The notes under the pieces are model-generated. The model was given only the letters and a program-made list of their open reading frames with translations, did not search any database and was not told the DNA's origin. This document shows positions 23,168 to 32,761 of a stretch of DNA of 34,260 nucleotides, piece by piece. Origin of the DNA: a virus; the IMG/VR virus record IMGVR_UViG_3300035523_000148, positions 1 through 34,260 of that record. The stretch is one strand, 5' to 3'. A program made the translations under genes and the position numbers. Within the stretch, counting starts at the first letter, position 1. Each line of letters opens with the position of its first letter.

Positions 23168-23863
23168 CTACTGTATCGTGATAGGAGAAGATGCGGCCAT
23201 CGTCCCAGATATAGTTCCTTGCGCTTCCGTGTTTTCCCGTTGAGCTTCTGTTGGCTGATACGGCCCAAGACCGTCTACTGTCGGGTCGGCCCAGAGAACA
23301 GGCTCCACGCCGAGTGTATCGCACACACGCAAGGTAATGGCCCAGATCTTCTCATAGACGTTATCAGGAACTGGCGCTGCACCAAACGGAGCTGCATACC
23401 CATGACCACCGATACCGACAAAATTGACCGTCTGAGACCCAAGGAACCAGGCGAAATGAACAGCAGTGATGAGGCTCCCAATGCTGGCGTAAAGGTATTG
23501 CGTCTGCGCGATCTCCTCACGAGACCAACGCAAGACCCACTCGGCTCTCGCCTCCCTGCTAAACACGATCAGCTCATCATCCTTCCAACCGAGCTTCTTA
23601 ACCGTCTGTAGGAGGTCCTTCTGTACGACGGCTTTAAGACCTGGTTGGCGTTGGACGTTGGACCAGGTGCACTCGTTCAGGCTGACGATGTAGTCTGGCT
23701 TTGGGACAAGGTTGGCTGCTTCATTTATACAAATGCGGTAAGAATCGGTCTCCCCACCGTCGAGGCCGACACCCTCTTTTAGCCAATAGGTTAGGCTCGG
23801 TCCTTTGCCGTAGATGTAGCATTCTTGATTGTATCGTGTGCTAAGAAGGTCGTACCAGTTCAT
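23168..23863 (-). CDS. MptE-like / DUF115-type protein
   Basis: The 231-residue protein has the features of the DUF115/MptE-like and sialyltransferase-like superfamily: YIYGKGPSLTYW near the N-terminus (a GxGPSL nucleotide-binding-type loop), CINEAANLVPKPDYIVSLNE at about 47-66, and a later helix-strand GSLITAVHFAWFLGSQTVNF with VGIGGHGYA. Members occur in flagellin and surface-glycan modification and in some phages. Here it lies between fibre genes and terminase, so a glycan-related task on fibres or host surface is possible. GGAG precedes the ATG. Confidence is moderate because the call rests on motif shape. Confidence 0.5.
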   Translation of the reverse strand: MNWYDLLSTRYNQECYIYGKGPSLTYWLKEGVGLDGGETDSYRICINEAANLVPKPDYIVSLNECTWSNVQRQPGLKAVVQKDLLQTVKKLGWKDDELIVFSREARAEWVLRWSREEIAQTQYLYASIGSLITAVHFAWFLGSQTVNFVGIGGHGYAAPFGAAPVPDNVYEKIWAITLRVCDTLGVEPVLWADPTVDGLGPYQPTEAQRENTEAQGTISGTMAASSPITIQ

Positions 23864-23865
23864 CG

Positions 23866-24213
23866 CTACTCCATAGCCACTAACTGCGGCGTGGCGGAGA
23901 TGGTCCCATTAGAGCAGGTGAGAACCTCACCATCTGATGCTTTGATGCGAGCCTCGTAAAAGTATTCAATCGCGGGGTTCATGGAGCCGGTATCGGTAGA
24001 TGATAACTTGACCTGGAACACACCGTTGGTCCCTGGAGCAATAACCTCAACACCAGCTCCAAGCGTCTTATGTATCAGAATATCCGCTCCAGGCGCTTTC
24101 TTGATACTGAACTCGATACCCAGCACGTCGGTTAGGTCGTAGAGGGATTCGCCAACCGTGACGGTGATGTTAAAGTCAACATTATCGCCCTGAGGAATAG
24201 TGACGTCAGCCAT
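23866..24213 (-). CDS. Ig-like / BppU-type fibre accessory protein, 115 aa
   Basis: ATG 24213 has AAGGAG seven bases upstream; the longer open frame above it is not supported. The product is one beta-sandwich-like domain: DVTIPQGDNVDFNITVTVGE, then LTDVLGIEFSIKK, GVFQVKLSSTDTG, EYFYEARIKASDG, CSNGTISATPQ. This resembles the N-terminal domain of upper baseplate proteins and similar fibre-base domains. It lies directly after the short collagen gene and two bases before the MptE-like gene, so it probably serves the fibres. Confidence 0.58.
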   Translation of the reverse strand: MADVTIPQGDNVDFNITVTVGESLYDLTDVLGIEFSIKKAPGADILIHKTLGAGVEVIAPGTNGVFQVKLSSTDTGSMNPAIEYFYEARIKASDGEVLTCSNGTISATPQLVAME

Positions 24214-24223
24214 GTTACACTCC

Positions 24224-24922
24224 TTATGCGCTTGGTGTGAAGGTCTTCCAATTCGAGCCATCGAAGATGTAGAGATTGCCACTGCTCGGATCGAAATAGG
24301 AATGGCCAGCGGCTGGTGTCCCGTATGGCGGCATTGAACCCATAAACGGCGCTGGGAACTTGAAGAAGACCCAGTTGCCATCGGAACCGAGGAATTTCAT
24401 GTTTCCATATGGTTCGAAGCAGGCCGGTGTGGTGACCAGACCAGCGATACCATCGGCTCCGTTTGTTGCCGGAACCATGACAGAGGCACTACCAGCACCA
24501 GCAGGGCCAGTTGCGCCAGTCGGGCCGGTATCGCCGATTGGGCCAGATGTTCCAGATGGGCCTGTGTCGCCCATCGGGCCTGTTGGGCCTGTATCGCCGG
24601 TTGGACCGGGCTGGCCTTGAGGGCCTGTTGGACCTGTATCGCCGATTGGACCGCAGGGACCGCACGGACCGAAATCACCTTGCGGGCCTGTTGGACCTAA
24701 ATCGCCTTGTGGGCCTGTCGGACCAGTGGAGCCGTCACCCTGACCGCCACCAGCAGGGCCGGTTGGTCCTGTCGGTCCTATATCTCCGGTGGGTCCTACT
24801 TGGGTAGAGGCTGGGCCGGTTGGACCTGTGGGACCATAGACGGGCGTTACGGAGCGTGGAATGGAAGCTGTTAGCTCACGAGCCTTGGTGATTGTTGCTG
24901 TCAGGTCTACGACGTTCGCCAT
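24224..24922 (-). CDS. Collagen-like phage fibre protein, 232 aa
   Basis: The N-terminus ([20 protein letters not shown]) is an attachment-type segment. About residues 30-145 are Gly-X-Y repeats, dominated by Gly-Pro-Thr, with a GPCGPCGP patch that could crosslink chains. The last 85 residues form a small globular tip with [20 protein letters not shown], a motif common in fibre tips. Three chains would form a collagen-type rod. GAGGG lies upstream. It sits next to the longer collagen gene. Confidence 0.82.
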   Translation of the reverse strand: MANVVDLTATITKARELTASIPRSVTPVYGPTGPTGPASTQVGPTGDIGPTGPTGPAGGGQGDGSTGPTGPQGDLGPTGPQGDFGPCGPCGPIGDTGPTGPQGQPGPTGDTGPTGPMGDTGPSGTSGPIGDTGPTGATGPAGAGSASVMVPATNGADGIAGLVTTPACFEPYGNMKFLGSDGNWVFFKFPAPFMGSMPPYGTPAAGHSYFDPSSGNLYIFDGSNWKTFTPSA

Positions 24923-24949
24923 TCTGAACCCTCTATTGAAGATTTGACC

Positions 24950-27826
<2,877 letters not shown>

Positions 27827-27832
27827 GCTACG

Positions 27833-27841
27833 GTATGTTTG
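27833..27841 (-). promoter_or_regulatory. CAAACATAC motif, copy 6
   Basis: Minus-strand GTAGCCAAACATAC precedes the long collagen start by seven bases. The GTAGCC part is shared with the copy before the portal gene. Confidence 0.36.
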
Positions 27842-27849
27842 GCTACGTG

Positions 27850-28137
27850 CTACTTGTTGGCTGTTGCGGTCGGAGCTACGACATAACTAGGCACAGAATC
27901 GGCAGGAGCCTTGGTCTGTTGCGGTTTTGGAGCGGTCTTGAAGTTATTCTCGTAAATCCCTTGGGCGAGGATTGGTCCGACGATTGAGAATATGACTGCG
28001 AGGACAGAGAACCAGACGCCAATCTTGGTCAGCCTGAGGTTCAGCTCGTTGATTTTATCGTTGATCTTGTCGTGGCGCTGATCACAGATGCCGCCCTTGG
28101 CGTGTATGGCTCTCAGTTCGTCAAGTTCAACGCTCAT
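27850..28137 (-). CDS. Small one-helix membrane protein, possible holin
   Basis: The 95-residue product has a charged helical N-terminus ([20 protein letters not shown]), one membrane helix at about 38-60 ([20 protein letters not shown]) and a lysine/proline-rich tail. An amphipathic coiled coil before a single membrane helix resembles XhlA-type and other small holins. Alternatives are a fibre-anchoring or superinfection protein. No endolysin lies beside it. A weak GGGG site precedes the ATG. Confidence 0.5.
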   Translation of the reverse strand: MSVELDELRAIHAKGGICDQRHDKINDKINELNLRLTKIGVWFSVLAVIFSIVGPILAQGIYENNFKTAPKPQQTKAPADSVPSYVVAPTATANK

Positions 28138-28196
28138 GTTTACCCCGCGATTTGGCCTACAGAAATTTTGACCGCGAGGCTTTCGGATGAGAACTG

Positions 28197-28400
28197 TTAC
28201 AGACTAGTAGAAGCTGCGAGCACTGCCAGATATTCTTTGTTGTTTATGATGGTAAACAGCTCATAGAGCAGGATGGAGCGCTGGATGCAGCGTTGGCGCA
28301 CGGTTGGCGGTTTGTTTGGGTCGTTGGCGCGTTCGTCGGCGAGCTGGATCAAAACGCTGAGACGACCACGGGTTGATCGGTAGCGACGGTTGCGTAGCAT
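28197..28400 (-). CDS. Small basic hypothetical protein, 67 aa
   Basis: ATG 28400 has GGAG seven bases upstream (an in-frame TTG further up is less likely). The start MLRNRRYRSTRGRL is strongly basic. A helical body with LSVLIQLADERANDPN, then ILLYELFTIINNKEYLAVLA follows. No family recognised. It lies between the replication arm and the fibre genes. Confidence 0.55.
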   Translation of the reverse strand: MLRNRRYRSTRGRLSVLIQLADERANDPNKPPTVRQRCIQRSILLYELFTIINNKEYLAVLAASTSL

Positions 28401-28462
28401 AGCTTTCTCCAGTTTGGGTTTATGGCCTGGTATCGCTGGGCCAACGCTAACCAAGTTCGCGG

Positions 28463-28768
28463 CTACCGGACAACCGTCTTGTTCTGGCTCTTCGACTCAA
28501 TAACATCAGCAAGAGAGCGCAGCGCAGCCGGTAAAACACCAATCTCCATTCCACCTTCAATCACAAAGGATAACTTCTGATCATCACAACAAACTAGCTC
28601 AATCCCTCTACCGCCTTCTTCGAGGTCTATCTCGATGAATATCAGATCGTGTTTGTCATGAGTTGGATGCCGGTGGATACCGACTCCAAGCTTTAACTCG
28701 CCAAAGCCGAAATCCTCTGTTACCGTGGACAACTTCCCAAAGAGAGTTGATATCGACTCTGCATTCAT
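28463..28768 (-). CDS. Hypothetical protein after the replication genes, 101 aa
   Basis: ATG 28768 overlaps the stop of the 29112 gene (ATGA) and has GGAG eight bases upstream. The product has mixed helix and strands: MNAESISTLFGKLSTVTEDF, then HDLIFIEIDLEEGG and KLSFVIEGGMEIGVLPAALR. A chain of overlapping genes with the replication proteins suggests a related job, but no motif identifies one. Confidence 0.58.
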   Translation of the reverse strand: MNAESISTLFGKLSTVTEDFGFGELKLGVGIHRHPTHDKHDLIFIEIDLEEGGRGIELVCCDDQKLSFVIEGGMEIGVLPAALRSLADVIESKSQNKTVVR

Positions 28769-29112
28769 TTGCTCTTCTCCAACTGGAATTCCACCGACCG
28801 CTGCAACCACCGCTCAATAAACTCATCAACACGCTTGACCGGATTCTTAGCCATCCAATCCACAGCACGTTGCAACTCGCTCTTGATGTCGATGGTGGGA
28901 TACAATGACATCCAGCGCATCATATCCTCGTCCGTCACACCGCTTAACGTGCACGTCGCCGGATCGAACGCCAGATGCAGCACCGTCCCGGTCACCTTGT
29001 AGTGCTTGATCTCCCGTGACTCCGACAGCCGCTGTCGCTCCGCACGGATTCTCGCCAACATCTCCTCTCGCGTCGGCAATTTCGGCAACAGTCTCGGCAG
29101 CTTCGTTTTCAT
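28765..29112 (-). CDS. Replication-associated protein with YP-D-W helical C-terminus, 115 aa
   Basis: ATG 29112 is preceded by AAGGAGGT, one of the best ribosome sites in the window. The C-terminal half reads LYPTIDIKSELQRAVDWMAK and then NPVKRVDEFIERWLQR. The W, YP, D-E-L, A-x2-W, NP and WL pattern is common at the ends of phage replication initiation proteins, where it recruits or positions the helicase. Its first 266 bases lie inside the end of the primase frame in a different register. A separate small protein is favoured by the ribosome site; a frameshifted fusion cannot be excluded. Confidence 0.65.
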   Translation of the reverse strand: MKTKLPRLLPKLPTREEMLARIRAERQRLSESREIKHYKVTGTVLHLAFDPATCTLSGVTDEDMMRWMSLYPTIDIKSELQRAVDWMAKNPVKRVDEFIERWLQRSVEFQLEKSK

Positions 29113-30580
29113 GGCGACCTCCTTCCTGCTGTGCTATCTCCACCAGACCATCAGCAGAAGTCTCTCTATATCTTTCCGGACGATACCTATTCGGAATCCC
29201 AATCACCCTACACTTCTTATGCGGAACATAACCAGAGAGCGTCACCCAGCCACCAGCAGCAATATCGGTCAGCATCTGAGCAGCCACCGCGTTCTTACAA
29301 TGCAAATGCCGCGCAAGCTTCAAAACCGGAATGAAGTATTCGCGCTTGAACTCGCCATGGAGCTGCCGCGTGTAGACCAGATCGACCAACCACCGCAGCC
29401 GCTCTGGCACCTGCTCGATTGCTGGGTGATGAACATCAGGATTATGGTTCGTAAAAATCGACCCTTCCGGGGAGGGTTTGTGCTTCTGCTTCGATGGATC
29501 GAACTTCTTTCTCAGTGACCTATAGATGCTCTTGGCATCAGACTGTGAAGAGCGAAGCGAGGACTGTATCGCATCTTTATTCTCATCGTACCATTCGTCA
29601 TGAAGCTGTGAGGCGTCCTCTTCCGTTGCTGTGTTATTAGAGCGATTGAGTAGGGCGCTTATTAGACGAACCAGCATCTTGTGTCGCTGGCCTGGTTTGT
29701 CAATGCGGAACGCTTTCACCGACACCCTGACCGACTTTGTTCTCTTGGTCTCCGTTGAGGTCGGCTGCGCTGGGACGGTCTCAACAGCCTTTTTGTCCTC
29801 CGGGCGCTCCCGGTGCAACCACGCAAGATCGGAGACCACCGAGTCAACATCGCACAACTCATCGAGCCAATACTTCCGACCAGAGAAGAAGGCTATCCGC
29901 GCGAACCGGCCACGCCGCACATTCCAGGTGTCAGGCAACCTACTCCCTTGTGCAATCTGCACATTGGACGGATCGAACGAGGCCCTTTGCTTGAACTTCC
30001 TAATGAACGTCTGATAAAGCAGACCAAACCTGGTAGGTTCAGCACGCACAAAATCGAGCACAAACCAATGCAGTTGCCAGCCGCCACCGGTCCGAACAAC
30101 GAGTGTTGGCTCTAAGGCGTCACCGATGAACCCGCGCCAATCACCATCCTGGTTGTCAATGTCGATACTGAACGAAGCAACGCGCCAGATGTCCTGAATC
30201 TCAGCGAACTTCCTATCCTGCTCCTCCAACACGACAGGCTGAGCGAGGAACATACACTTCTGTTGCCGTTTGTTGCTGTGCCGCAAGACCGATAGAACGC
30301 GAGCCGTTTGATATGAGCGCTGGGTAAAGAACCGTCCAACGTTGACGTGAAGCTCCCATGACTGGCGAGGTGTGACACCAATCTCCTTCTGCTTCGCGGT
30401 TGGTTCGGTGATGAACTCGTCACAGTTGGTGAATTTGATAGCGATGTTGTCGGTTGGTTGGTAGAGGCTGAGTAGTTTGAGGAGGGAGTGTTTTATTTCG
30501 CTCGCACCGGTGGGTGGCGGACCCGGACGATGACGGGTTTTTGGTCCACCGGTGCGAGCAAGTTGATTCGAGTTTATCAT
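28847..30580 (-). CDS. Primase-polymerase (archaeo-eukaryotic primase, RepB-like)
   Basis: The 577-residue protein carries motifs of the AEP superfamily. The metal-binding pair is SFSIDIDNQ (D140, D142), followed by GGGWQLHWF (H171) and RLPDTWNVRRG, a RepB/DUF-type primase loop. A PriCT-like helical region (about 310-370) and a winged-helix-like segment (FIPVLKLARHLHCKNAVAAQ at about 445) follow. It should make primers for phage DNA replication. ATG 30580 is used; a TTG two codons earlier is possible. The last 88 codons overlap the gene at 29112 and look less protein-like, so the true C-terminus is uncertain. No ring helicase is fused. Confidence 0.8.
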   Translation of the reverse strand: MINSNQLARTGGPKTRHRPGPPPTGASEIKHSLLKLLSLYQPTDNIAIKFTNCDEFITEPTAKQKEIGVTPRQSWELHVNVGRFFTQRSYQTARVLSVLRHSNKRQQKCMFLAQPVVLEEQDRKFAEIQDIWRVASFSIDIDNQDGDWRGFIGDALEPTLVVRTGGGWQLHWFVLDFVRAEPTRFGLLYQTFIRKFKQRASFDPSNVQIAQGSRLPDTWNVRRGRFARIAFFSGRKYWLDELCDVDSVVSDLAWLHRERPEDKKAVETVPAQPTSTETKRTKSVRVSVKAFRIDKPGQRHKMLVRLISALLNRSNNTATEEDASQLHDEWYDENKDAIQSSLRSSQSDAKSIYRSLRKKFDPSKQKHKPSPEGSIFTNHNPDVHHPAIEQVPERLRWLVDLVYTRQLHGEFKREYFIPVLKLARHLHCKNAVAAQMLTDIAAGGWVTLSGYVPHKKCRVIGIPNRYRPERYRETSADGLVEIAQQEGGRHENEAAETVAEIADARGDVGENPCGATAAVGVTGDQALQGDRDGAASGVRSGDVHVKRCDGRGYDALDVIVSHHRHQERVATCCGLDG

Positions 30581-30880
30581 CGTCAAGTTCCGGAACGGAG
30601 ACCGCCACGCCTGCCGCTCTGACTTATTTTTTCCTGAAACTATCTACGTCTCAGGGTCTGTCACGGTCGCTGCGCGGCCTGCCAGCGGGGGGCACACGGG
30701 GTGCCCCCTACGGCATTTTAAGTGTGTCACGTTTTTGTTGTTTTCTTCTCCTCCTATTCTCCTCCTGGTAAGAACAACAGTTCCTCTCCCCAATAACGTG
30801 GTTTTCCCAAAGGGGAGGGAAGAGACAGAAAAGACCTATCTTCAATCCCGTCCGAAAATGCTCCACGTTGAATCATTTGC
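30581..30880. other. Intergenic region before the primase; possible origin
   Basis: About 300 bases hold no convincing gene. A strong hairpin at 30688-30708 has an 8-bp stem (GGGGGCAC / GTGCCCCC) and loop ACGGG, with no T-run on the minus strand. A purine-rich minus-strand tract (30744-30772, two AGGAGG) has no suitable start codon after it. A replication origin or primase regulatory region is possible by position only. Confidence 0.4.
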
Positions 30881-30912
30881 TCAGACCGGCTTGGATCGAA
30901 TGTTCCTCGCAT

Positions 30913-31320
30913 TCACGAGTAAACCGCCATCCTTCGGAGTGACCTGAACGTCCAACGCCTCAGCGTCTGGGAGAAACGTCTGACTCTTCTTGATGACACT
31001 GTTGCTAACTCCCAGATATTTTCAGTTGGTGGTAGTGGTGGGGGAAGATTCGCTTTCAATTCTCGAATCAGCAGTTTCCACCGTCTGATGTCCTCGTGCG
31101 TCCTAATGCGGATCGACGGCGATTTGTCGTTAGATGCGGCAAACAACCAACCACCACCCATTGGGCGTCTGCATCCTGGTGCCTCGTAGAGAATCTTCAT
31201 ACCAGAGCCGTATCCCGCGAAAGGCTCAGCCGTGATGAACTGCGCGGCTTTGAGTATCTCCTCATCCTCCTTTGTCGGTGGCCATCGTAAGAGTTCTGGT
31301 CTGAGTTCTGGTCTACTCAT
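30913..31320 (-). CDS. Hypothetical protein, probably frameshifted near its 3' end
   Basis: ATG 31320 overlaps the stop of the gene before (ATGA) and has GAGGAG upstream. The N-terminal 100 residues look normal (PTKEDEEILKAAQFITAEPF, then MGGGWLFAASND, then THEDIRRWKLLIRELK). After about 31020 the frame becomes Arg/Ser-rich. In the -1 frame the sequence reads KYLGVSNSVIKKSQTFLPDA, then TPKDGGLLVNARNIRSKPV, a natural-looking ending that stops at 30881. A one-base change near the AAAA at 31019-31022 probably separates the two parts. No family recognised. Confidence 0.6.
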   Translation of the reverse strand: MSRPELRPELLRWPPTKEDEEILKAAQFITAEPFAGYGSGMKILYEAPGCRRPMGGGWLFAASNDKSPSIRIRTHEDIRRWKLLIRELKANLPPPLPPTENIWELATVSSRRVRRFSQTLRRWTFRSLRRMAVYS

Positions 31321-31655
31321 TTCTCCTCCATTCGGCGGCTCTTGAAAGACTTCTCCACCGCTTGGCGCTGTTCCTTGGCGATCTCCTCAATGAACCACAG
31401 CCGAGCGCTAATCGCTTTCATGCGTTGCTCGGTTATCAGATTAGGCACGTACTCATCCAACTCGATCAATCCCAGCGCATAGAATGCCAAAAGTTGCAGC
31501 CGCTCTGAGGCACTGAGACACGACTCGCCAGCGGTCTGGCCGTTAAAATCACTAACACCACGGCACGCGTTCTTGATTTCTCGCCTGAGTGGCTCCTGTG
31601 CGCACTCCCACCAGTGCACGGCATTTGGGAATGGTAAATCTCTCTTCCTGCTCAT
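31317..31655 (-). CDS. Hypothetical protein, paralogue B, 112 aa
   Basis: It overlaps both neighbours by ATGA, so three genes are coupled. The helical product shares with the gene before it the order QEPL, then CRGV, F(N)GQ, and ERLQLLA with a following AL-x2-I. Here these are AQEPLRREIKNACRGVSDFN and SERLQLLAFYALGLIELDEY. The tail is charged. Function unknown; the pairing suggests a duplicated dimerising or regulatory protein. Confidence 0.65.
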   Translation of the reverse strand: MSRKRDLPFPNAVHWWECAQEPLRREIKNACRGVSDFNGQTAGESCLSASERLQLLAFYALGLIELDEYVPNLITEQRMKAISARLWFIEEIAKEQRQAVEKSFKSRRMEEK

Positions 31656-31990
31656 TCTTCCATCCCCTCTCTGCTGTTGATCTTGCTCCTGAGATGCTCT
31701 AAACCCAATGCCCGTAGCCGTTGGTCATGCCGCAAGACCTGCAACTGTATCTGGTAAAGTAGGTCCAGAATTAGGTCCTCGTGTTCTGGACCAATAGCGT
31801 CTGGCACGATGTCGTCGATGGCATGGAGCGCTGCTAATGCCAGCAGTTGAAGTCGCTGCTGTTCCTGGCAATAGGTGCCATCGGCTACCTGCCCGTCGAA
31901 CTCCGCTACTCCGCGCACCGCGTCTGCGATGCACTTACCCAATGGCTCCTGGATGTTCTCCAGTTTCTCCAACCCGTTTGGGTTGCTCAT
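31652..31990 (-). CDS. Hypothetical protein, paralogue A, 112 aa
   Basis: First gene of the minus-strand replication arm. GGAGG lies upstream of ATG 31990. It reads LEKLENIQEPLGKCIADAVR, then GVAEFDGQVADGTYCQEQQR and LQLLALAALHAIDDIVPDAI, followed by a helical tail. It matches the next gene in block order and has the same length, so they arose by tandem duplication and have diverged. No known family recognised. Its promoter would lie in the divergent gap that also serves the helix-turn-helix gene. Confidence 0.65.
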   Translation of the reverse strand: MSNPNGLEKLENIQEPLGKCIADAVRGVAEFDGQVADGTYCQEQQRLQLLALAALHAIDDIVPDAIGPEHEDLILDLLYQIQLQVLRHDQRLRALGLEHLRSKINSREGMEE

Positions 31991-32007
31991 AAAACCTCCT
32001 CCGTTTG

Positions 32008-32045
32008 GCAGCGACCACCGCTGCGCTTCGCCTATTGTGTCGCTG
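32008..32045. promoter_or_regulatory. Operator-like inverted repeats in the divergent gap
   Basis: CAGCGAC (32009-32015) and GTCGCTG (32039-32045) form an inverted repeat spaced by 23 bases. GCAGCG (32008-32013) and CGCTGC (32019-32024) form a second, tighter one. They lie between the leftward replication arm and the rightward helix-turn-helix gene, a natural place for a switch. Confidence 0.42.
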
Positions 32046-32066
32046 CGGGAAAGATTCTCATCTAGC

Positions 32067-32095
32067 TGGCACGATGATCCCTTTTCTGCTATACT
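32067..32095 (+). promoter_or_regulatory. Possible promoter for the helix-turn-helix gene
   Basis: A good -10 box, TATACT (32090-32095), lies 20 bases before ATG 32116. At 17 bases upstream the -35 position holds only TGGCAC, a poor match, so an activator may be needed. Confidence 0.4.
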
Positions 32096-32115
32096 GCTCT
32101 GGTTGAGGAGGGACC

Positions 32116-32535
32116 ATGCGCTACGTCAAGAAAGCCGAAGGCACACCGCGCAAGAAGTATTACTTAACCAAGGAATTCAGAGACCGTGTGGAATCACAAC
32201 GCCCACTCTGGGCAATAATGACAAAAATCACAGAGAGTGTTCACAAAGCCAAGCAGGACCACGAGAAACGGAAACGCAAAGTATCAGCCGAACTCCTCAG
32301 AATTCGCCAACTCCGCCGCAAATCAGTCCTCAGAATCCTGTTCAAAGCCGGTATCAGCCGAGCCGATATGGCACGGATAGTCGGCGTCAGCGAACCACAA
32401 ATAAAGCGCCTCTTGCGTGCTGCTCGCCTGAGACGGCCTACGGGCAGACCACACACCAGCGAAACCAATCGTCGGAGTCTATTGTTCCATATCGAGGAGC
32501 GGCTGAGAGTTAGCGCCTTCCTAAATAAGTCCTGA
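32116..32535 (+). CDS. Helix-turn-helix DNA-binding protein, 139 aa
   Basis: The product is very basic. The first half is a long charged helix region (ESVHKAKQDHEKRKRKVSAE). A helix-turn-helix follows at about 78-98 (ISRADMARIVGVSEPQIKRL, with the second helix SEPQIKRLLRAARL), then a basic arm RRPTGRPHT. GAGGAGGG lies upstream of the ATG. It diverges from the replication arm and precedes the recombinase. A lysis-lysogeny regulator or a recombination directionality factor are both possible; the sequence does not decide. Confidence 0.7.
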   Translation: MRYVKKAEGTPRKKYYLTKEFRDRVESQRPLWAIMTKITESVHKAKQDHEKRKRKVSAELLRIRQLRRKSVLRILFKAGISRADMARIVGVSEPQIKRLLRAARLRRPTGRPHTSETNRRSLLFHIEERLRVSAFLNKS

Positions 32536-32585
32536 AAGGGATCATCGGCACAGGTACTCTACACCTCTCCCCGGAGAGATAAAAC

Positions 32586-32604
32586 CGAGGGTGAGAAACC
32601 CTCG
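32586..32604 (+). promoter_or_regulatory. Hairpin over the start of the coupled small gene
   Basis: CGAGGGT / ACCCTCG with loop GAGAA is followed only by TTT. It may be a weak terminator for the helix-turn-helix gene, or an RNA switch that hides GTG 32591. Confidence 0.45.
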
Positions 32605-32761
32605 TTTGCAGCCATCCGAAAAATTGTCTCGTAACGCGCCCCCTGTTACGCTGGAGGTGCGTTGGGCACGAGAGCCTGACGCCGACCACCTCAGGCGAAC
32701 GCTCGCAAAACACGTCGCCAGAGTCTTGGTCGCAGAGGAACTGGCGAGGGCGAAAAAATGA
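32591..32761 (+). CDS. Small protein coupled to the recombinase, 56 aa
   Basis: A frame opens at GTG 32591 and its TGA overlaps the recombinase ATG (ATGA). The residues look natural: NAPPVTLEVRWAREPDADHL and then RTLAKHVARVLVAEELARAK, ending in a helix. Small helical proteins of this ending sometimes precede serine recombinases. A hairpin of 7-bp stem (32586-32592 / 32598-32604) covers the start codon, so translation may be limited by folding. The ribosome site is poor, which lowers confidence. Confidence 0.5.
   Translation: MRNPRLQPSEKLSRNAPPVTLEVRWAREPDADHLRRTLAKHVARVLVAEELARAKK

Noticed and set aside
30420-30608. 62-residue frame at the 5' end of the primase
   Set aside because: Overlaps the primase start in another frame, with no own ribosome site; Ser/Thr/Pro-rich shadow.
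30730-30780. Two AGGAGG-like tracts on the minus strand before the primase
   Set aside because: No start codon at proper distance; the nearest GTG frame is 17 bases away and only about 26 codons long.
32067-32085. Sigma-54 promoter (TGGCAC)
   Set aside because: The required TTGC element at the right distance is absent.
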